A stretch of DNA of 64,000 nt from Gracilimonas mengyeensis (GTDB lineage Bacteria > Bacteroidota > Rhodothermia > Balneolales > Balneolaceae). A program made the translations under genes and the position numbers. The notes under the pieces were generated by a model. That model had not been told where the DNA came from and ran no database searches. It was given only the letters and a program-made list of their open reading frames with translations. The stretch is taken from contig NZ_FXTP01000014.1 of NCBI RefSeq assembly GCF_900182705.1, positions 62,001 to 126,000 of the forward strand. The letters run 5' to 3'. Positions 26,028-35,014 of the stretch are shown here, in pieces; position 1 is the stretch's first letter, and every line of letters begins with the position of its first letter.

Positions 26028-27431
26028 ATGATTTTAAAAAAACCGGCTCTTTACACTGATTTATATGAACTGACCATGGCCCAGGGTTACTTCCTCTCGG
26101 GCCGGCATACTCAAGCCGCTTCCTTTGATTATTTCTTTCGAAAGCTTCCCTTTGATGGCGGTTATGTAGTGTTTGCAGGTCTGGCCGACTTCCTGCAGTC
26201 TTTGGAGGATTTTGAGTTTCAGCCTGAGGAGTTGGATTACTTAAAAACGCAGGGATTTACTGATGAGTTTATTGACTACCTCAAGGACTTCGAGTTTACC
26301 GGTGATATTTATTCAGTGAAGGAAGGCGAAATCATCTTTCCCAATGAGCCGGTGCTTCGGGTTGAAGGATCCATATTGGAAACACAAATCCTGGAGACGC
26401 TCCTGCTCAATACCCTTAATTTTGAATCCCTGATTGCCACTAAAGCAGCACGCATTAAACAAGCTGCCGGTGACAAGCCCGTTGTTGATTTTGGTCTGCG
26501 ACGCGCACAAGGCCTTGGCGGATTGCAAGCATCCAAAGCTGCCGTTATTGGCGGATTCAAAGGCACCTCTAACGTACTTGCCGGAATGAAGTATGGTGTC
26601 GATATCAGCGGTACCATGGCCCATTCCTGGATACAGTCGTTTGAGGATGAACTTACTGCCTTCCGCACTTATGCCGAGCATTACCCGGATTCTTCCATCT
26701 TATTGGTGGATACCTATAACACGCTGGATATCGGAGTCCCCAATGCCATCAAAGTGGCTAAGGAGCTGGAAGAAGAAGGACATCGGCTAAAAGCCATACG
26801 ACTGGATAGCGGCGACCTTGCCTATTTTGCCCGCAAAAGCCGGGAAATGCTAGATGAGGCCGGACTGGATTATGTGAAGATTGCGGTTTCCAATCAGTTG
26901 GATGAACACCTCATCAAAAGCCTGTTGGACCAGGATGCACCCATCGATTTATTTGGAGTGGGCACAAAACTGGTAACGGCTTATGATAATCCCGCCTTAG
27001 ACGGAGTATATAAGCTTAGTTCTGTAAATGAACGACCTACACTGAAGATCTCAGAGAATGTGGAGAAGATTACGCTGCCCGGTTCTAAACGTGTGGTGCG
27101 TTATTTTAATGAAGATGGTGAGTTCTACCGAGACGGCATCTTACTTACTGATGAAGAAGATATCACCAAAGTGGTTCACCCCTACATTGATTTTAAATAC
27201 ACACATACTGAATCCCTGAAAAAAGAAGAACTGCAGCAGCAGGTAGTGAAAAACGGAAAACGAATTATAGATCTGCCAGCGGCCTCAGAAAGTGCTGCTT
27301 ACGCTCAAAAACGACTTTCCCAATTGCCTAGAGAATTTAAACGCTTTGATAATCCCCATATTTACAAAGTGGGACTGAGTCCAAATCTCAGAAAATTAAA
27401 AGACGAACTTATCCAACAAAAAGAATCATGA
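26028..27431 (+). CDS. pncB: Nicotinate phosphoribosyltransferase
   Basis: About 467 residues. The enzyme makes nicotinate mononucleotide from nicotinate and PRPP with ATP hydrolysis, the committed step of Preiss-Handler NAD salvage. Family words: PALYTDLYELTMAQGYF at the N-terminus, RKLPFDGGYVVFAGL, VDFGLRRAQG, GTSNVLAGMKYGVDISGTMAHSW (with the conserved His), and the PRPP-site IRLDSGDLAYFARK. The ATG at 26028 is chosen over an upstream TTG. The stop overlaps the pncA start by 4 bp (ATGA), so the two NAD-salvage genes are translationally coupled. Confidence 0.95.
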   Translation: MILKKPALYTDLYELTMAQGYFLSGRHTQAASFDYFFRKLPFDGGYVVFAGLADFLQSLEDFEFQPEELDYLKTQGFTDEFIDYLKDFEFTGDIYSVKEGEIIFPNEPVLRVEGSILETQILETLLLNTLNFESLIATKAARIKQAAGDKPVVDFGLRRAQGLGGLQASKAAVIGGFKGTSNVLAGMKYGVDISGTMAHSWIQSFEDELTAFRTYAEHYPDSSILLVDTYNTLDIGVPNAIKVAKELEEEGHRLKAIRLDSGDLAYFARKSREMLDEAGLDYVKIAVSNQLDEHLIKSLLDQDAPIDLFGVGTKLVTAYDNPALDGVYKLSSVNERPTLKISENVEKITLPGSKRVVRYFNEDGEFYRDGILLTDEEDITKVVHPYIDFKYTHTESLKKEELQQQVVKNGKRIIDLPAASESAAYAQKRLSQLPREFKRFDNPHIYKVGLSPNLRKLKDELIQQKES

Positions 27432-28042
27432 AAGCTCTAATAATTGTAGATGTTCAGAATGATTTTTGTCCCGGTGGCGCACTTGAAGTGCCCAACGGCG
27501 ACCAAGTAGTTCCTCCCATAAACGCTTTAATGCAGCAATTTGATTGCGTGGTGCAAACGCAGGACTGGCACCCCGAGGATCATCACTCTTTTGCTTCCAG
27601 TCATGCCGACAAAAAAGCTTTTGAAACCACAGAAATGGATTACGGTGAACAGGTCCTGTGGCCGGACCACTGCGTGCAGGGAACCGAAGGTGCAGCCTTT
27701 CATCCTGATTTAGAGACTAAACCCGTGCAAATGATTGTGCGCAAAGGATATCGCAAAGCTATTGATTCGTACTCTGCTTTCTTCGAGAATGATCATGAAA
27801 CGGTTACTGGCCTGCACGGCTACCTGCAAGCCCGCGGAGTTGATGAAGTATATGTAACCGGCCTTGCTACCGACTTCTGCGTAAAATGGACAGCACTTGA
27901 TGCTGCCAAGCTTGGATATAAAGTCAAGCTGGTCAAGGATGCCGTACGGGGAATTGATATGGACGGCTCGGTGGATGTTGCTTTGGACGAAATGCAAGAG
28001 GCCGGAGTGGAGTTTCTGGAATCCGGAGATTTAAAGGGTTGA
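27428..28042 (+). CDS. pncA: Nicotinamidase
   Basis: A 204-residue cysteine hydrolase that deamidates nicotinamide to nicotinate, the substrate of the adjacent PncB. The catalytic triad Asp8 (VDVQNDFCPGGA), Lys106 (IVRKGYRKAIDSYS) and Cys151 (GLATDFCVKWTALDA) is intact. The metal site Asp46-His48..His52/53 lies in DWHPEDHHSF. Pyrazinamidase activity would be expected from the family. It overlaps pncB by 4 bp. Confidence 0.96.
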   Translation: MKALIIVDVQNDFCPGGALEVPNGDQVVPPINALMQQFDCVVQTQDWHPEDHHSFASSHADKKAFETTEMDYGEQVLWPDHCVQGTEGAAFHPDLETKPVQMIVRKGYRKAIDSYSAFFENDHETVTGLHGYLQARGVDEVYVTGLATDFCVKWTALDAAKLGYKVKLVKDAVRGIDMDGSVDVALDEMQEAGVEFLESGDLKG

Positions 28043-28390
28043 AGCAATCGGGGGGCTCTTAATCCACCACTGCCCTCTCTCTGGATTGTGGCAAGCCAAA
28101 TCCTGTCTCTCTCCAAAGAGAGATAGTTCTTGCCAAATAGAGAACTCTGCTCTTTAGCTTAGAAACTATACAGGGGTAAGCACCTGTTTCCCTTTGGAGG
28201 GACCGGTTTTGGAACAGCACGATAGCTGTTCCAAAACCAGGGAGGACCGTGCTTACCACGCAAGGTACAACCTTGCATAGCTTTTACTTTTGAGGTACAA
28301 CCTCAAAAGATCCAGATAAGATTACGATAAAAAACGCCCAGCAAGGAAATCCGCGAAATCCCATAATCCGCAAAATCCGCGATTCAGACC
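28043..28390. other. Intergenic region dominated by hairpin repeats
   Basis: Between convergent pncA and the 28391 lipoprotein gene lie a CTCTCTCTGGATT / CTCTCTCCAAAGAGAGA stretch (about 28072-28123), the D1 element (28171-28309) and an F tract (28346-28386; ATCCGCGAAATCCC, AAAATCCGCGATTC). No gene is visible. Confidence 0.65.
28171..28309. repeat. D1 multi-hairpin element
   Basis: Nested perfect inverted repeats: outer GGTAAGCAC (28175-28183) / GTGCTTACC (28249-28257), and inner 14-bp stem GGTTTTGGAACAGC (28205-28218) / GCTGTTCCAAAACC (28225-28238). Then come GCAAGGT-ACA-ACCTTGC (28260-28276) and CTTTTGAGGT-ACA-ACCTCAAAAG (28287-28309). The last two hairpins recur at 30311-30333 and 30553-30602. 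Confidence 0.8.
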
Positions 28391-30070
28391 CTACTGGCAG
28401 ATACCATCGGTAATGATTTCTTCGTAAACAACTACCCTGTCATCAATAATAATATCCCTTCTATACATTTTACCATCATAGGTGATCTTAAAGGTGTATT
28501 CAGCGCCTTGCTCTACCCATAGCACAGTGAAGCTTCCCCCGGTCAGGGCGTTGTTGGCCTCATCAAAATCCCAGCTAAGATCATTAACTACTTTCCAGGA
28601 AGTTCCTGCTTCCGCATCTGATTTTCGATAGCTGACGGAAGAGCCTGGAATATTGGTCACGGCAACCGACTCCGTTGAATTTTGACATTGTAAGTTAACC
28701 TGTACTTCCGCAGTAATTAATGTAGGTGAAGGAGCTGGAAGTGATACCTGCGTTTGGGGAGCATTGCAAGAAAATGTTTCTGTAACTGAGGTTGGGATAC
28801 CCGAAGCCGGCGTTACTGTGTAGGTGTATTCTGCGCCATCATTCAAACCCTGAATTTCATAGCTGTTACTATCCCCGCTTATTGTAAATTCGCGGTTTTG
28901 GCCCATGGTGGATACTTCAACACTTAACGGACCTGTATTCCCGTTACGATTCACTTGAAAAGTATTGGTACAACGCGAGTTATCCATACCCAAAATAATG
29001 GGTTGGGGAGTTTTTTTTAACTGGTAGTCACCAAGCTGAATGTCGTTTGAGGATGAAGACCCCCGAATGAGTACATCTATAGCTCCATCCCAAACGGCTA
29101 TAAAAACATTTCCGTTAATAATCTCAATTTCATATCTAGACCGTCTAAACTGCTTAGCTCTTTTACTGGCTGCCCCGGAATGATTGTACAAACCCAGCTC
29201 TGCACTTTCAAAATCAATATTGTAAGCATCCGGATCTACTTTAAACCGGAATTCTATTTTCCCCGAATCACTGGTACTCAGGCTGGCCGCTTGCTGTCCT
29301 TGCTCATTTGCCATTTCCAAATTAATGACCCCCAGTGCCAGTACATTTTCACCATTCTCATTGGTTAAGTCTGCAGGCACTGAAGCCATCGCTTGCGGAT
29401 CAGAAGGATCGTAGTAGGTTACTTTTGTGCTAAGATTTCCACTTAACGGGTTACCCTCTTCATCCCTGGCAATAACTCCTTGCTGAACATCCAGTTCTAC
29501 TCCAAAAACTGAGTTTGCAGAGGAAGCAGTAGCCTTTATGGGCACCGTTACCGCCCCGGAGGCATCCGTAGAGCCTTCCGTGCTGGAGCTGATAATCACC
29601 CCTTCCGGACGATTGTTTTCCCGGATCATCTTCAGCGTGAAAGCATTCGCTCCTACCTCTTCGATAGATATGGTTTTACGAATAGGAAGATAGCCCGGAG
29701 CCTGGGCAGATAAAGTGATTCGAGCAGGAGCATCAACACTTGGCGTTATAGCGTTTTGAATCCCGAAGTTCAGGATACCATCAGAAACTATATCTCCTTG
29801 CAAAGGATCACTGTAAGTATCGATAACAGCATCTGCATCTTGCCCTTCAAACAGCACATACACGTCCGACTCTATTAATTCACCGGTTTTGGCATCGGTC
29901 ACCAAAACGGTGGAAGTGGTATTAATGGGTTCCAATCCTATCACCACTTTAAAATTATCAACGGCATCGTTTAGCAGAGAGGTATCGCAAGCAGTTATAC
30001 CTGCTAATGCACCTATGACTGTAACAGCCAGTACAACTTTATAAGAAACCCGGGCCAATCTTCTTCTCAT
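28391..30070 (-). CDS. Large lipoprotein, paralogue A
   Basis: A 559-residue lipoprotein of no family I recognise. The signal ends GITAC (Cys about 28), directly followed by DTSLLNDAVDNFKVVIGLEP, a segment nearly identical in the paralogue at 30694-32304. Residues about 45-155 look like carboxypeptidase-regulatory-like or adhesin-type beta domains (VLVTDAKTGELIESDVYVLF, ITLSAQAPGYLPIRKTISIEE). The centre is a beta-rich Gly/Ser/Thr-rich region. The last 90 residues (SVSYRKSDAEAG.. to EEIITDGICQ) form a domain shared with the paralogue. It is probably exposed on the outer membrane; function unknown. No clear terminator follows. Confidence 0.7.
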   Translation of the reverse strand: MRRRLARVSYKVVLAVTVIGALAGITACDTSLLNDAVDNFKVVIGLEPINTTSTVLVTDAKTGELIESDVYVLFEGQDADAVIDTYSDPLQGDIVSDGILNFGIQNAITPSVDAPARITLSAQAPGYLPIRKTISIEEVGANAFTLKMIRENNRPEGVIISSSTEGSTDASGAVTVPIKATASSANSVFGVELDVQQGVIARDEEGNPLSGNLSTKVTYYDPSDPQAMASVPADLTNENGENVLALGVINLEMANEQGQQAASLSTSDSGKIEFRFKVDPDAYNIDFESAELGLYNHSGAASKRAKQFRRSRYEIEIINGNVFIAVWDGAIDVLIRGSSSSNDIQLGDYQLKKTPQPIILGMDNSRCTNTFQVNRNGNTGPLSVEVSTMGQNREFTISGDSNSYEIQGLNDGAEYTYTVTPASGIPTSVTETFSCNAPQTQVSLPAPSPTLITAEVQVNLQCQNSTESVAVTNIPGSSVSYRKSDAEAGTSWKVVNDLSWDFDEANNALTGGSFTVLWVEQGAEYTFKITYDGKMYRRDIIIDDRVVVYEEIITDGICQ

Positions 30071-30261
30071 CTATTCCTGAAATTTAGTAATCGTGTTTTT
30101 ATGAACCGCGCTAAGTATAATACTTTATTTAGATTTCAGATATAGCCCTGATAATACTTTAAAAGCGGAAGGAGTAATTTTACAATAAAACGTCCATTTT
30201 GAGTATAAAATAAGCGATTTCAGGAGATTAGAATTTCGTAAGGAATCAAAAATCATAGACA

Positions 30262-30294
30262 TAAAGAAACCGGCTTTATGGGAGCCAGCCGGAA
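30262..30294 (-). terminator. Decayed terminator-like hairpin
   Basis: CCGGCT (30270-30275) pairs with AGCCGG (30287-30292). The surrounding bases (TCATAGACATAAAGAAACCGG.. GGAGCCAGCCGG) match the terminator at 30634-30666, including the non-stem words CATAGACATAAA and GGAGCCAGCC. No gene ends here, so it may be left over from a deleted duplicate. Confidence 0.45.
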
Positions 30295-30310
30295 TCTTGC
30301 CACGCTTTTA

Positions 30311-30333
30311 CTTTTGAGGTATAACCTCAAAAG
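30311..30333. repeat. D2 hairpin (partial D element)
   Basis: CTTTTGAGGT-ATA-ACCTCAAAAG has perfect 10-bp arms and is preceded by CTTGCCACGCTTTTA, a relic of the GCAAGGT hairpin context. The 5' part of the element is absent. Confidence 0.75.
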
Positions 30334-30469
30334 ATCTTTAAATGAAAAAACCGTGAAATCCTTTCATCCCTAAAATCCGCGATTCAACGATGAGAAAGAT
30401 TCTAGCCAAAGCATACTGAGTAATCTCAGTCTCAACAATGCCCAAAAGCCGGGACCTGTGCCCCTTAGC

Positions 30470-30602
30470 CTGCTCCGAGAATTCGGAGGAGGGACCTATT
30501 TTTAGGTAACCACCGAGCTGCTGTAAAATCAGGGAGGGCCGTGTTCCCCCACGCAAGGTGCAACCTTGCCACACTTTAGCTTTTGAGATACAACCTCAAA
30601 AG
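30470..30602. repeat. D3 multi-hairpin element
   Basis: Variable hairpins CTCCGA-GAAT-TCGGAG (30473-30488) and ACCTA-TTTT-TAGGT (30494-30507) replace the 14-bp stem of D1. After CAGGGAGGGCCGTG come GCAAGGT-GCA-ACCTTGC (30553-30569) and CTTTTGAGATACAACCTCAAAAG (30580-30602, one mismatch). Confidence 0.7.
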
Positions 30603-30633
30603 ATCTATAACGAGCCACCAAAACTATAGACAT

Positions 30634-30666
30634 AAAAAACCCGGCGGGTTGGAGCCAGCCGGGTTT
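30634..30666 (-). terminator. Intrinsic terminator of the 30694-32304 gene
   Basis: AAACCCGGC (30637-30645) and GCCGGGTTT (30658-30666) form a 9-bp stem followed on the minus strand by TTTTTTATG. It is 28 bp after the stop of the lipoprotein gene. Confidence 0.8.
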
Positions 30667-30693
30667 CTAAGTTCTGGTAATGCTTAAAGGGAA

Positions 30694-32304
30694 TTAACCA
30701 CAAATATCTGACTCAATCACTTCTTCGTAGGTAACGGTAGTACCGGTTACCACTACATCACGCTCGTAGGTTTCTCCGTCAAAAGTGATCCTGAAGGTGT
30801 ATTCCGCTCCCTGTTCCACATCCTGTACGTCAAAGCTACCGCCGGAAAGGGCATTGTTTTCTTCGTCAAAGTCCCACTCGGTATTGTTGGCTACTCTCCA
30901 TTCTGCGCCTTGCGGAGCATCTGTTTTGCGGTATAAGACAGATGCACCGGGCAGATCGGTTACTGAAACCGATTCATCTGGATTCTGGCATACCAAAGAT
31001 GCTTCCATGGTAGCATCAATCAGGTTAGAGGGGGGAGCAGGCAGATCAACCGTATAGCTGCCACCTTGCGCACAGATATTTACGGTTTCCGTAAAAACAG
31101 CTCCAGAAGCGGTTTGTAGTTCAACCGTCAATTCAGTTGCAGGAACTATTTCAACTGAACCTGAACTAACCCCTTGAGGAATACGCAAGTCGGCTACAAT
31201 ACCAGTACCAAATACACGACCTGTAATTGCCCCGTTGTTTCCATTTCTATTGACAGTAATTAAAGGTGAACATGTATTAGTAGCAAAAGTCAATAGACTA
31301 GCAACAACTGTCACAAAGGGTACTTCAGAACTAGTATATACCACACCTAAATTTCCATTTCCCAGCTCTTCAACCGGGTAAGGAGCAGAAATTATACTTT
31401 CACCGTTGGCATTAAAACCAAAAACATAAACCTCCTCTCCTACCCGTAAAGAACTGGCAGCAGGAACTCTTACAGTGTACGAAACCGGACCATGGTTATC
31501 TACTTTACTTTTTGCCGTTAATTCAGCGGAAGAAGCAACGCGGCCGTTTGCATCAGTCACCCTTAGCTGGCTCGCACCGGCTACCACTATAGGGTTGCCT
31601 TCTTCATCCACAAGATCAACCGGTATAGCTTGCATGGCCGACACATCTGAGGGGCTATAATTTGTAACCCGGGTTCTAAGCTGGCCGGTGAGAGCATTAC
31701 CATCGGCATCTACAAAACGCGTGCCGCTGGCTACTTCCACTGTCGTGCCTGACTCACCATCGCTGGAATTAGCATTTACTGTATAGCTGGCTTCCACCGT
31801 ACCATCGTCGCTGGCACTTGCGTTGTTATTGGTGGATGCGTTCACGCCTGAGGGTCTGTCATTCTCTCGCATCATGCGAATGCGGAATTCATTGGCCCCT
31901 TCACTTTCTATGGCCACAGTTTTAGATGTAGTCACATAGCCATTGGCTTCGGCAATAAGTCTCACACGTACAGGGTTAGTCTCACTGGGCGTTACGGAAT
32001 TATCGATACCGAAATTCAAAATTCCCCCGTCTACTTCATCTTCGTCTACCGGATCGCTGTACACATCAATTACATCGTCTCCGTTTTCTCCTTCAAACTG
32101 TACTTGTACGCTTCTGCTGATCAATTCACCCGTGCTTGCATCTTTAAGCAGAACGGTAGAAGTAGTATTAATTGGCTCCAACCCGATGACTACTTTAAAG
32201 TCGTCAACGGCATCATTCAGGGCTCCAAAGTCACAGCTTGTCACGCTGATCATCATCGCAAGAAGCCCGATTGCTAATACGCTTATTTTCTTAATCCTTT
32301 TCAT
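30694..32304 (-). CDS. Large lipoprotein, paralogue B
   Basis: A 536-residue lipoprotein paralogous to 28391-30070: signal ending SVTSC (Cys about 24), then DFGALNDAVDDFKVVIGLEP, INTTSTVLLKDASTGELISR and GILNFGIDNSVTPSETNPV. The centre differs (LRVTDANGRVASSAEL.., a Gly/Ala/Val-rich beta segment). The C-terminal 90 residues share the plan SVLYRKTDAPQG.. WDFDEENNALSGGSFDV and end EEVIESDICG. One ancestral gene evidently duplicated, with the middle diverging. It is followed by a terminator and lies 52 bp downstream of a barrel protein in the same direction. Function unknown; I infer a surface-exposed adhesin-like or binding role. Confidence 0.7.
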   Translation of the reverse strand: MKRIKKISVLAIGLLAMMISVTSCDFGALNDAVDDFKVVIGLEPINTTSTVLLKDASTGELISRSVQVQFEGENGDDVIDVYSDPVDEDEVDGGILNFGIDNSVTPSETNPVRVRLIAEANGYVTTSKTVAIESEGANEFRIRMMRENDRPSGVNASTNNNASASDDGTVEASYTVNANSSDGESGTTVEVASGTRFVDADGNALTGQLRTRVTNYSPSDVSAMQAIPVDLVDEEGNPIVVAGASQLRVTDANGRVASSAELTAKSKVDNHGPVSYTVRVPAASSLRVGEEVYVFGFNANGESIISAPYPVEELGNGNLGVVYTSSEVPFVTVVASLLTFATNTCSPLITVNRNGNNGAITGRVFGTGIVADLRIPQGVSSGSVEIVPATELTVELQTASGAVFTETVNICAQGGSYTVDLPAPPSNLIDATMEASLVCQNPDESVSVTDLPGASVLYRKTDAPQGAEWRVANNTEWDFDEENNALSGGSFDVQDVEQGAEYTFRITFDGETYERDVVVTGTTVTYEEVIESDICG

Positions 32305-32356
32305 AATATTCTTAGTTAGTTGTATTTAATTACTCTATAGATGACTCTTGATTTAC

Positions 32357-33019
32357 TTATTGTATCCTAAATGAAACCCCGAGGTTAATGACCGGATAGA
32401 ATTGAAAATCACTCAATCCGTTTTCAAAATCCTGGTCTTGGTTGGCTGTAGGGGCAATCATGCCCTCGCCTTCCATAGTTACATTAGGGGAGTTGGTATA
32501 CATAGCACCAATTTCAAAGTTTACTTTTACACGGCTGCCTGGTGCAAGAGGATTACCCAACCCAATACCTGCATAAGGAACAATTTTGGAATCATAATCA
32601 ACCGTACCGGTAAGTGATCCCAGTTTTTCTGGCTGAAAGGTTTTGTCGTCCAAAGTATAAGACTCATTCGGTACCGCTCCGCCATCTACAATGAAATCAT
32701 GGTAGTATACTCCAGCTGATACTTTTAACCATCGTTTAGTTGGGAAGTAGTCGACCAATAGACCAATGGAAGTCATATCTCCCTGAACATCATAGGCGAT
32801 ACTTGGGTCATCATCAGCATACACTCCATCTTGCGAATAAGAAAAGAATGAGCCTGAGACTCTTGCGTTCAACTTCTCAGTAATTGACTTGGTGAATTCA
32901 CCGCCAATACCAGTCGAACCCGCCTTTAACCCGATAGACATTTGGGCCTGAACGGCAGTAAATGTCATCAGAAAAATAAGCGTACTTATAGCTGTATATA
33001 GTTTGGTTTTACTTATCAT
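32357..33019 (-). CDS. Outer-membrane beta-barrel protein (OmpW/OmpA-barrel size)
   Basis: A 220-residue protein with a cleavable signal peptide (..FTAVQAQ) and alternating-hydrophobic strands: MSIGLKAGSTGIGGEFTKSI, KLNARVSGSFFSY, VSAGVYYHDFIVDGG, LGNPLAPGSRVKVNFEIGAMY. It ends with an aromatic-containing strand VINLGVSFRIQ. The strands suggest an 8-10-stranded barrel like other small Bacteroidota porin-like proteins. An AGGGGA Shine-Dalgarno precedes the ATG. It is the first gene before lipoprotein B (52 bp), so the two may share a transcript. Specific function unknown. Confidence 0.7.
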   Translation of the reverse strand: MISKTKLYTAISTLIFLMTFTAVQAQMSIGLKAGSTGIGGEFTKSITEKLNARVSGSFFSYSQDGVYADDDPSIAYDVQGDMTSIGLLVDYFPTKRWLKVSAGVYYHDFIVDGGAVPNESYTLDDKTFQPEKLGSLTGTVDYDSKIVPYAGIGLGNPLAPGSRVKVNFEIGAMYTNSPNVTMEGEGMIAPTANQDQDFENGLSDFQFYPVINLGVSFRIQ

Positions 33020-33342
33020 AAATCCCCTATTATTAGAATTATTTTACATTATCGTGAGCTAAACCACGGCGCAATTTTACCGATATATCTGCAAAGATGC
33101 ATTAAAAATTATTTACGTTCACAGCATATTCATATTTAATCATAGCCAAATTCTTATCGCATTTCAAAAACAGCGGTTAACGCGCAATTGAACTTGGTTA
33201 TCGACATTTTCCAAAAAATATTAAAAATATCTCACTATCAGCTTCTCTTATACCCAATCAAGGAATCATGGTAACAACTTTTAAGATAAATGGGTATTTT
33301 TAGGCTTCGCTATTTTTTGATTAATAACTTTAAAACCCATAC
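33020..33342. other. AT-rich divergent upstream region
   Basis: This separates the divergent barrel gene (minus) and lysS (plus). It is AT-rich with no repeat from the families above and no ORF. A Bacteroidota-like promoter pair, TTCG (33306-33309), 15 nt, TAACTTTA (33325-33332), lies just before lysS. It would leave a very short leader, so it is a weak call. Confidence 0.4.
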
Positions 33343-34884
33343 ATGTCTGAACAGGAATTATCGCTCTCCGAGCAGGAAGAAATACGCCGCGAGAAACTTG
33401 AACAATTACAAGAACTTGGAGTAAATCCTTATCCCTACTCTTTTGAGGTCTCCAATACCTCTAAACAAATTTTGGCTGATGAGTCGCTAATCCGGGATGA
33501 TGAAAATACGGACACAGAGACGGTTGCCGTAGCCGGCCGGGTGATGAACCGACGCATTATGGGCAAAGCTTCTTTCTTTAACCTGCAGGATGCTGAAGGC
33601 GAGATCCAGGTATATATCCGCAGAGATGACGTAGCCACTGAAGAGCTCGGCAACGATCTCTATAACAAAGTTTTTAAGAAGCTGGTCGACATTGGCGATA
33701 TCGTGGGAATCAAAGGATTCGTTTTTAAAACCCGGACCGGTGAAACCACCATCCATGCCGAAGAGTTCTACCTGCTTTCCAAAACGATCCGGCCTATTCC
33801 CACTCCCAAGGAAGTGGAAAATGAAGATGGCGAAACGGTAGTACACGATGCTTTTACCGACAAAGAGCAGCGCTACCGCATGCGTTACGTGGATTTGATT
33901 GTAAACCCGGAAGTACGGGAAACTTTCAAACGACGCACCCAAATGGTTCAGGTGATGCGCAACGTGATGAACGAGCGCGGCTACCTGGAAGTGGAGACCC
34001 CAATCCTACAGCCTATTTATGGCGGCGCCGCGGCCAAACCGTTTGTAACCCACCACAATGCATTGGATATGGATTTATACCTGCGTATCGCGAACGAGCT
34101 TTATCTTAAGCGACTTATTGTGGGCGGCTATGATGGCGTGTATGAATTTTCCAAAGACTTCCGGAATGAAGGACTTTCCCGTTTCCACAATCCCGAGTTT
34201 ACCCAGGTTGAGCTTTATGTGGCTTATAAAGATTATAACTGGATGATGGAATTCACCGAGAAGATGCTCGAGAAAATTGCCATCGAACTCCACGGTTCTA
34301 CCAAAGTACAGGTTGGCGAGCACGAGATTGATTTCAAAGCCCCCTGGCCACGTGTTCCACTGTTTGAAGCTATTGAAAAAGAAACCGGCAAGGATCTGTA
34401 CGGCAAAGACCTCGAAGAACTCCGTGCTATTGCTGACGAACTCCATGTTGAAACAGACGAATCGTTCGGCGCCGGTAAAATCATCGACGAGATTTTTGGT
34501 GAATTTGTGGAAGGCAAACTTATACAGCCTACCTTCATCACTGACTACCCGCTGGAAATGAGTCCATTAACCAAAAAACACCGCGATAAAGAGGGACTGG
34601 TTGAACGCTTTGAGGCCATTTGTAACGGCAAAGAAATTGCCAACGCCTACACCGAGCTTAATGATCCTATCGATCAGCGTGAGCGCCTGGAAGAACAGGC
34701 CCGCTTACGTGCCGGAGGCGATGATGAAGCCATGACTATAGACGAGGACTTCCTGCGTGCCCTGGAGTACGGTATGCCTCCAACAGCCGGGATCGGAATC
34801 GGTATTGATCGCCTGGCTATGATCATGACCAACTCCGATTCTATCCGTGACGTACTCTTCTTCCCGCAAATGAAACCTGAATAG
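33343..34884 (+). CDS. lysS: Lysyl-tRNA synthetase (class II)
   Basis: A 513-residue class II aminoacyl-tRNA synthetase that charges tRNA-Lys. An N-terminal helix is followed by an OB-fold anticodon-binding domain (about 55-160; [21 protein letters not shown]). The catalytic domain has motif 1 ([14 protein letters not shown]), motif 2 ([18 protein letters not shown]) and motif 3 ([16 protein letters not shown]). [30 protein letters not shown] is typical of LysRS. Complete and of usual length. Confidence 0.97.
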   Translation: MSEQELSLSEQEEIRREKLEQLQELGVNPYPYSFEVSNTSKQILADESLIRDDENTDTETVAVAGRVMNRRIMGKASFFNLQDAEGEIQVYIRRDDVATEELGNDLYNKVFKKLVDIGDIVGIKGFVFKTRTGETTIHAEEFYLLSKTIRPIPTPKEVENEDGETVVHDAFTDKEQRYRMRYVDLIVNPEVRETFKRRTQMVQVMRNVMNERGYLEVETPILQPIYGGAAAKPFVTHHNALDMDLYLRIANELYLKRLIVGGYDGVYEFSKDFRNEGLSRFHNPEFTQVELYVAYKDYNWMMEFTEKMLEKIAIELHGSTKVQVGEHEIDFKAPWPRVPLFEAIEKETGKDLYGKDLEELRAIADELHVETDESFGAGKIIDEIFGEFVEGKLIQPTFITDYPLEMSPLTKKHRDKEGLVERFEAICNGKEIANAYTELNDPIDQRERLEEQARLRAGGDDEAMTIDEDFLRALEYGMPPTAGIGIGIDRLAMIMTNSDSIRDVLFFPQMKPE

Positions 34885-34886
34885 TG

Positions 34887-35001
34887 GGAAATGGTTAATG
34901 GAAATTGGTTATTGGTATCCTATCCCATCAACCCAAAAATGAATCAACAGTGAATAGGTTTTACATCTCGATGTGGACCCAAATAACCATTAACCATTTC
35001 C
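34887..35001. repeat. 15-bp inverted repeat between lysS and lolC/E
   Basis: GGAAATGGTTAATGG (34887-34901) and CCATTAACCATTTCC (34987-35001) are perfect reverse complements 85 bp apart. Both are extended by looser GGTTATTGG / AAATAACC words. They fill most of the lysS-lolC/E spacer and could pair in the transcript. Confidence 0.65.
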
Positions 35002-35014
35002 AAATAACCAAATC

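Larger units (their letters stand above)
30071..30693. other. Intergenic region with D elements and two terminator-like hairpins
   Basis: From right to left: the active-looking terminator at 30634-30666; D3 (30470-30602); an F tract (30349-30387); D2 (30311-30333); and a second, decayed terminator-like hairpin (30262-30294). There is no ORF. The repeated order hairpin plus D element suggests a duplicated gene end. Confidence 0.6.
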
